Below, piece after piece: positions 6,488 through 9,596 of a DNA stretch of 9,596 nucleotides (positions within the stretch are counted from its first letter, which is position 1; every line of letters starts with the position of its first letter). A program made the position numbers and the translations under genes. The notes beneath the pieces were generated by a model that worked only from the letters and a program-made list of their open reading frames with translations, had not been told where the DNA came from and ran no database searches. Source of the DNA: Acidobacteriota bacterium (GTDB lineage: Bacteria; Acidobacteriota; UBA6911; RPQK01; JADFOI01); the NCBI GenBank assembly GCA_029942065.1, contig JAPYTY010000061.1, positions 1 through 9,596 of the forward strand, given 5' to 3'.

Positions 6488-6492
6488 TTCAA

Positions 6493-7623
6493 ATGCGTGG
6501 AATCACAGTAGTCGTTACCTTCCTCACTGTGCTGGTTCTTGTTGCCGCGTTCCATCCCGTTGCGGTACAGGAGCCCTCCCTTGCATCCCTTACCGATCAA
6601 GAGTTTGAGCAGTTATCCCTGGCCGTCAGCGAGGCACCGGGGTACTTCGATACCGACAATTTGATTTCCAACGAAGTTTCCTATGTGCATGTGATTCCCA
6701 AACTGAAGGAAGTGACTCGCAAAGGAGGGGCTTACCTGGGGGTAGGACCCGACCAGAATTTTACCTATATGGTTCATCTACGGCCGGCCTTCGCCGTGAT
6801 CATCGACCTGCGCCGCGAAAACCTGCTTCAGCAGCTCTATTTCAAACAGATTATTGAATCATCAGAGGACCGCTGGCAGTTCCTGTCCTATCTTTTTGGC
6901 AGGAAAATTCCAGGTGGGTTCCAGGCGGATACTCAAGTTGACGTCACCCATCTGGCGGAACATTTCCGGAGCTTTTCGACCGACCCGGAATTCTTCGAAA
7001 CGAATTTTCTTGAAATCTGGTCCGCTATGCGTACCCGCTTCCCCAGGCTGATACGAGATGAGGATCGCACGACCGTTCAGGCGATTGCTCGGGCTTTCTT
7101 TGAAGAGAATTTACAATTGAAATTTCGAAGTCATGGCCGGCGGCCCCGTCCTTACTATCCGAGCTACGAGCAGTTAATCCGAGCGGAGGATGATCGAGGT
7201 GAACTGAATCATTACCTGAATACGGAGAGTGGGTTTCAATTCCTCAAGCAGATTCAGTCCCGCAATCAGGTGGTGCCCGTGGTAGGCGATTTTGCCGGCC
7301 CGAAAGCCGTGCGGAGCGTGGGGGAGTACCTCCAGGACCGAGGTTATGTGGTCTCCGCTTTTTATTTATCCAATGTGGAGTCGTATCTGTTTCAGGATGG
7401 AAAGTTCCCTGTTTTTGTCGATAATCTGAGATATCTTCCGATGGATCGCGACAGTGTCATGATCCGCAGCTACTTCAATTACCGGCGGCGCCATCCTCAA
7501 ACCAGGCCTGGCTTCGTGGTGACGTCCATTTTGCAACGGTTGGAAAGCTTTCTCGAACTTCAGGCGGAGCGACCCTATCGCAACTACTGGGATGTGGCGA
7601 GTCGGGACTTTATTGCAAGATGA
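6493..7623 (+). CDS. LIC_10091-like exported or membrane-anchored protein of unknown function
   Basis: A 376-residue protein with an N-terminal hydrophobic segment (residues 4-20) that is a signal peptide or anchor. The body resembles, from memory, the LIC_10091 family named after a Leptospira protein: ISNEVSYVHVIPKL (58-71), GGAYLGVGPDQNFTYM (78-93), AVIIDLRRENLLQQL (101-115) and, later, VVPVVGDFAGPKAVRSVGEYLQDRGYVVSAFYLSNVESYLF (260-300). The second half has an alternating strand/helix pattern and a G-D-F-x-G-P turn that would suit a Rossmann-like nucleotide or SAM binding fold, but no reaction is known to me. A good Shine-Dalgarno (AGGTG) precedes the ATG. It is divergent from the DUF4159 gene, from which it could be co-regulated. 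Family call is moderate; function is open. Confidence 0.8.
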   Translation: MRGITVVVTFLTVLVLVAAFHPVAVQEPSLASLTDQEFEQLSLAVSEAPGYFDTDNLISNEVSYVHVIPKLKEVTRKGGAYLGVGPDQNFTYMVHLRPAFAVIIDLRRENLLQQLYFKQIIESSEDRWQFLSYLFGRKIPGGFQADTQVDVTHLAEHFRSFSTDPEFFETNFLEIWSAMRTRFPRLIRDEDRTTVQAIARAFFEENLQLKFRSHGRRPRPYYPSYEQLIRAEDDRGELNHYLNTESGFQFLKQIQSRNQVVPVVGDFAGPKAVRSVGEYLQDRGYVVSAFYLSNVESYLFQDGKFPVFVDNLRYLPMDRDSVMIRSYFNYRRRHPQTRPGFVVTSILQRLESFLELQAERPYRNYWDVASRDFIAR

Positions 7624-7666
7624 GCGCTGGTCGCTGACAAAAAATTATTAGTCCTGCCCTCTGATA

Positions 7667-7702
7667 GAAAATCCGAAATCCTAATTCCGAAATTCGAACT
7701 CC
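7667..7702 (+). repeat. AAATCCGAAA-type intergenic repeat, copy B
   Basis: About 43 nt after the stop of the LIC_10091-like gene, the plus strand carries GAAAATCC, GAAATCC and GAAATTCGAA units. It includes the 10-mer AAATCCGAAA at 7669-7678, the same orientation relative to the gene as copies A and C. AT-rich sequence continues to about 7735 with further AAATC units but no clear structure. Confidence 0.6.
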
Positions 7703-7740
7703 AGTCCTAAAATCAAATCAAAACTGTATAACCTTAGGAG

Positions 7741-7904
7741 TGTGGGAGGCGCCTCAGTGCGCCGATTCCGGTTCGCCAACACCACCAAGATTCACACGCT
7801 TTCGTTCCTTTGGGCAGCCTGTTGTAGGGGCGCACTGAGTGCGCCAACAGCAGGGATTGTAACGCCAAGAAGGGCGCACGGCTGTGCGCCCGTGCGCCCC
7901 TACA
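7741..7904. repeat. Cluster of GC-rich palindromes (REP/MITE-like)
   Basis: The heptamer GTGCGCC or its complement GGCGCAC occurs six times: GTGCGCC at 7757, 7839, 7884 and 7892; GGCGCAC at 7829 and 7873. They form hairpins: GGCGCAC-TGA-GTGCGCC (7829-7845) and GGGCGCAC-GGCT-GTGCGCCC (7872-7891). A perfect 13-bp outer inverted repeat TGTAGGGGCGCAC (7823-7835) / GTGCGCCCCTACA (7892-7904) encloses an 82-nt unit. A degenerate, AGGCGCCT-containing copy lies at 7741-7763. The GTAGGGGCG...CGCCCCTAC layout is, from memory, widespread in environmental bacterial genomes. No target-site duplication or transposase was found, so mobility is inferred. Two open frames across this region are palindrome artefacts. 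Confidence 0.75.
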
Positions 7905-8030
7905 AACGGGAAGCTGGGCCTAGCCGAAAAGGCCAAACTGTGTGAGGGCACCTCGACTTCTGGTCATCGGTCAGCACGGTCCACGGCTCATCGGGTAGCG
8001 TTTTCGCGGGTTTGAAACAGAAAAATTGAG
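7905..8030. other. Spacer without visible features
   Basis: This stretch, between the GC-rich palindromes and repeat copy C, contains only a minor GGCC...GGCC inverted repeat (7918-7935 area). I see no gene, promoter or structured RNA in it. Confidence 0.4.
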
Positions 8031-8034
8031 CGGG

Positions 8035-8070
8035 CTTCGGATTTGGGTTTTCGGATTTCTGATTTCTCTT
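8035..8070 (-). repeat. AAATCCGAAA-type intergenic repeat, copy C
   Basis: On the minus strand, downstream of the glycosyltransferase stop, this stretch reads AAATCAGAAATCCGAAAACC followed by AAATCCGAAG. It contains AAATCCGAAA (plus positions 8049-8058). The orientation relative to the adjacent gene is again the same. It sits 23 nt past the stop, directly after a hairpin. Confidence 0.6.
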
Positions 8071-8090
8071 CAGCCAGGCTAGTCTGGCTG
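8071..8090 (-). terminator. Hairpin after the glycosyltransferase gene, possible terminator
   Basis: CAGCCAG (8071-8077) and CTGGCTG (8084-8090) form a perfect 7-bp stem with a 6-nt loop, 2 nt after the stop codon at 8093-8095. No T-tract follows on the minus strand. As with the hydrolase, a hairpin stands between the stop and an AAATCCGAAA-type repeat. Confidence 0.4.
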
Positions 8091-8092
8091 CC

Positions 8093-9301
8093 TCAGGTCA
8101 GCTCCCGGATCAGAATGTTGCGGTTGGAGCGGAACAGCGCACCTTGACGAAGGATCTTTTTCTCGCTCTGGAGGTGGCTCAGCTCCAGTGTCTCTCGGAT
8201 GAAGGAAACCATTCTGGCGAAGTAAAGGGCTTTCAGCGCCTCCACGATGCGAAGCTTTTCGGCCCGGTTGCCGGCGCACGAATAGGCCTTGAGGAAGCTG
8301 TACACGATGTGGACCCATAAAAAACTGGAGATTCGAAAGCGATGCACATCAAACATATGCTGCACCTTCCGGGCCGCCTCAGCCGGGAGAATCTGTCCAA
8401 TGAGTTTCTGACTGGAGGCGAATTCCTCAGCCGCCACTCGTTTCAACCGCTTGTAGTCGACGCCCAGTTCCTGGGGCTCGGAGAGCTGTTCCGTGCTGCC
8501 GTACACCGGCGGGGTTTCCGAGATGATTCCAGAGGTGACCCACCTCTCTTTGCAGGCCAGTAGCCTGGAGAACAAGGTGTCGACCACCTGGGTAAACATT
8601 TCTCCCAATTTTGGAGCGCTGGGTTTATGGATCTTGCTGCCCAGAACTGTCTGGGCCACCGGGAAATCCCCCATCAGGGCTTCAACCGTCATGAAGATGT
8701 CCACTCCATACTGGCGAACACTCTTGCTCCAACTTCGAGTGATCCAATGCTCCATCAGTTTTCCTGAAAAGGCAAAGTCGCCGCCAATGGGCTGGCGGAT
8801 TTGCTTGCCCAGAAGACCCACCAGGAGGGGATAGCAAATAAGGTTGGTGATGGTCCCGTCGTACTCGTTACGGCTGTACATCGGCGCGACGAACTCATAG
8901 CCTTCCAGGATGGGCTGGGCCAGAGAACGGGGCCAACCAGGAGTGATGCTGCGCAAATCAGCATCCACCACAACCACCGCCTGCGGCTTGTAGTTCCGAA
9001 GATAGGAGAACAGATTGTGAAAATTGTTTCCCTTCCCCTTGATTCCCGCAGGCGTGGAGAGATAGACCTTGGGGATGCCGAAGCTCTCGGCCCCCAAAAA
9101 TTGGTCCGCCGTTCCGTCGTCGGAAAAGTTGTCGGCGTTGACAACCGCGGTGTTGAGTTTCGGATAGTACTTCTTGAGTCCTTTGGCCACTTGTTCCACG
9201 ACAAAGGCGATATTATCGGCTTCGTTGTAGGAAGGAATTCCCACCACCAGGTCGACCGAAGCGTCCTTGAGATCATTACGAACCAGAAGGTCTTTGCTCA
9301 T
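8093..9301 (-). CDS. GT-A glycosyltransferase, mannosylglycerate/glucosylglycerate synthase-like
   Basis: A 402-residue retaining-type glycosyltransferase candidate. The GT-A domain starts with VVGIPSYNEADNI (19-31), has a D113-A114-D115 metal/nucleotide-sugar motif, a GKGNNF turn (89-94), QPIGGDFAFSG (170-180), YGVDIFMT (198-205) and a His225 in KIHKPSAPKL where GT78/GT81 enzymes place a metal-binding His. This order matches mannosylglycerate synthase (GT78) and glucosyl-3-phosphoglycerate synthase (GT81), which make compatible solutes or their precursors. The C-terminal 110 residues are helical (ALKALYFARMVSFIRETLEL), as in that group. No membrane helix is seen. Which sugar and acceptor are used cannot be told. 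Start: ATG 9301; AAGGAG lies 17 nt upstream, farther than usual, and an in-frame stop precedes it, so only CTG at 9304 is an alternative. Confidence 0.85.
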   Translation of the reverse strand: MSKDLLVRNDLKDASVDLVVGIPSYNEADNIAFVVEQVAKGLKKYYPKLNTAVVNADNFSDDGTADQFLGAESFGIPKVYLSTPAGIKGKGNNFHNLFSYLRNYKPQAVVVVDADLRSITPGWPRSLAQPILEGYEFVAPMYSRNEYDGTITNLICYPLLVGLLGKQIRQPIGGDFAFSGKLMEHWITRSWSKSVRQYGVDIFMTVEALMGDFPVAQTVLGSKIHKPSAPKLGEMFTQVVDTLFSRLLACKERWVTSGIISETPPVYGSTEQLSEPQELGVDYKRLKRVAAEEFASSQKLIGQILPAEAARKVQHMFDVHRFRISSFLWVHIVYSFLKAYSCAGNRAEKLRIVEALKALYFARMVSFIRETLELSHLQSEKKILRQGALFRSNRNILIRELT

Positions 9302-9345
9302 CAGAGTATCTGTTGCAACTCCTTATCCGGTAGCCATCTTTAGTA

Positions 9346-9376
9346 TTGACAACGACTTAACCCTGAATGTTTATAT
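9346..9376 (+). promoter_or_regulatory. Candidate sigma-70 promoter pointing right
   Basis: A perfect TTGACA (9346-9351) is followed after 18 nt by TTTATA (9370-9375) or after 19 nt by TTATAT (9371-9376). It would drive the partial gene at 9565 with a leader of about 180 nt. The same bases read TTGTCA on the minus strand, facing the glycosyltransferase, where the matching -10 is weak. Confidence 0.45.
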
Positions 9377-9410
9377 CAAAATTAGGTGACGATTCGTCTT
9401 GGCCAGGTAG

Positions 9411-9426
9411 AGGGGAGGTTTCTCCT
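9411..9426 (+). other. Small hairpin in the candidate leader
   Basis: AGGGGA (9411-9416) and TCTCCT (9421-9426) form a 6-bp stem with one G-U pair and a 4-nt loop. It covers a purine-rich AGGGGAGG that could serve as a ribosome site for a 30-codon frame starting at ATG 9430. Function is inferred only. Confidence 0.25.
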
Positions 9427-9564
9427 GATATGAACTGGCTGGAAGTCCTCCGGCTGTTTCCATCACAATGTTTGTTATCGAGGGACTACCAGGGAGGTTG
9501 CCGCCGATGTGCAGCATGGTAGAACTGGTTCTAAATCTGCGGTCTTGAACAGGAAAATAATGAT

Positions 9565-9596
9565 ATGAGCGAACAAGCACCCAGGCAGCCTGATCC
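9565..9596 (+). CDS. Possible start of a gene leaving the window
   Basis: ATG at 9565 opens a frame (MSEQAPRQPD) that runs off the right edge. AGGA at 9551-9554 is a ribosome site at 10-nt spacing. The upstream frame is open only back to a stop at 9532, so this is the natural start. Ten residues are too few to identify the product. It would be divergent from the glycosyltransferase. Confidence 0.4.
   Translation, partial: MSEQAPRQPD

Noticed and set aside
7741..7904. CRISPR array
   Set aside because: The repeats are 7-13 nt, alternate in orientation and are irregularly spaced, and no cas gene is present.
7742..7951. Opposed frames of about 65 codons
   Set aside because: They consist of the GC-rich palindromes and have repetitive, implausible translations.
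8755..9343. Long frames opposite or out of frame with the glycosyltransferase
   Set aside because: Shadows of the well-supported glycosyltransferase frame.
9371..9580. 69-codon minus-strand frame
   Set aside because: It has no recognisable motif or good ribosome site and would run into the glycosyltransferase promoter region against the plus-strand signals there.

Overview
This is a bacterial window of moderate-to-high GC (judged by eye, not counted). It probably comes from Acidobacteriota or a related environmental lineage. The reasons are circumstantial: an ECF sigma / zinc anti-sigma / Spy-CpxP-like operon, a DUF4159 protein beside a protein resembling the Leptospira LIC_10091 family, and intergenic spacers carrying 'AAATCCGAAA'-type and 'TGTAGGGGCGCAC'-type repeats. 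There is no rRNA, tRNA, transposase, phage gene or CRISPR array. I see no recognisable defence or secretion system.

Layout, left to right. (1) 1-203 is a spacer with no supported gene. It holds one AAATCCGAAA-type repeat, a hairpin and a pyrimidine-rich direct repeat. (2) 204-2299, minus strand: an AI-2E/PerM-family membrane transporter followed by an alpha/beta hydrolase. They overlap by 4 nt (ATGA) and form a coupled two-gene operon. (3) 2300-2423 is a divergent spacer leading to a plus-strand SAM methyltransferase with a Cys4 N-terminal motif (2424-3347). (4) 3410-4861: ECF sigma factor, membrane-anchored zinc-finger-type anti-sigma and a CpxP/Spy-like membrane-anchored protein, closely packed and coupled. 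An outer-membrane beta-barrel protein at 4936 follows, possibly from its own promoter. Together these look like an envelope-stress sensing module and a plausible surface target. (5) 5690-6430 (minus) and 6493-7623 (plus): exported DUF4159 protein and LIC_10091-like protein, transcribed divergently from a 62-nt spacer with overlapping -10 candidates. (6) 7624-8092: a 469-nt spacer between convergent genes, filled with two AAATCCGAAA-type repeats, a cluster of GC-rich palindromes and a hairpin. (7) 8093-9301, minus strand: a glycosyltransferase of the mannosylglycerate / glucosyl-3-phosphoglycerate synthase type. (8) 9302-9596: a spacer with a consensus -35 box, a long candidate leader and probably the first codons of a plus-strand gene leaving the window.

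The observations most worth following are non-coding. A 10-mer, AAATCCGAAA, lies downstream of three genes in the same orientation relative to each gene. A -10-like hexamer lies 7-11 nt before the start codon of four genes that lack a convincing Shine-Dalgarno, which suggests leaderless or nearly leaderless transcripts.
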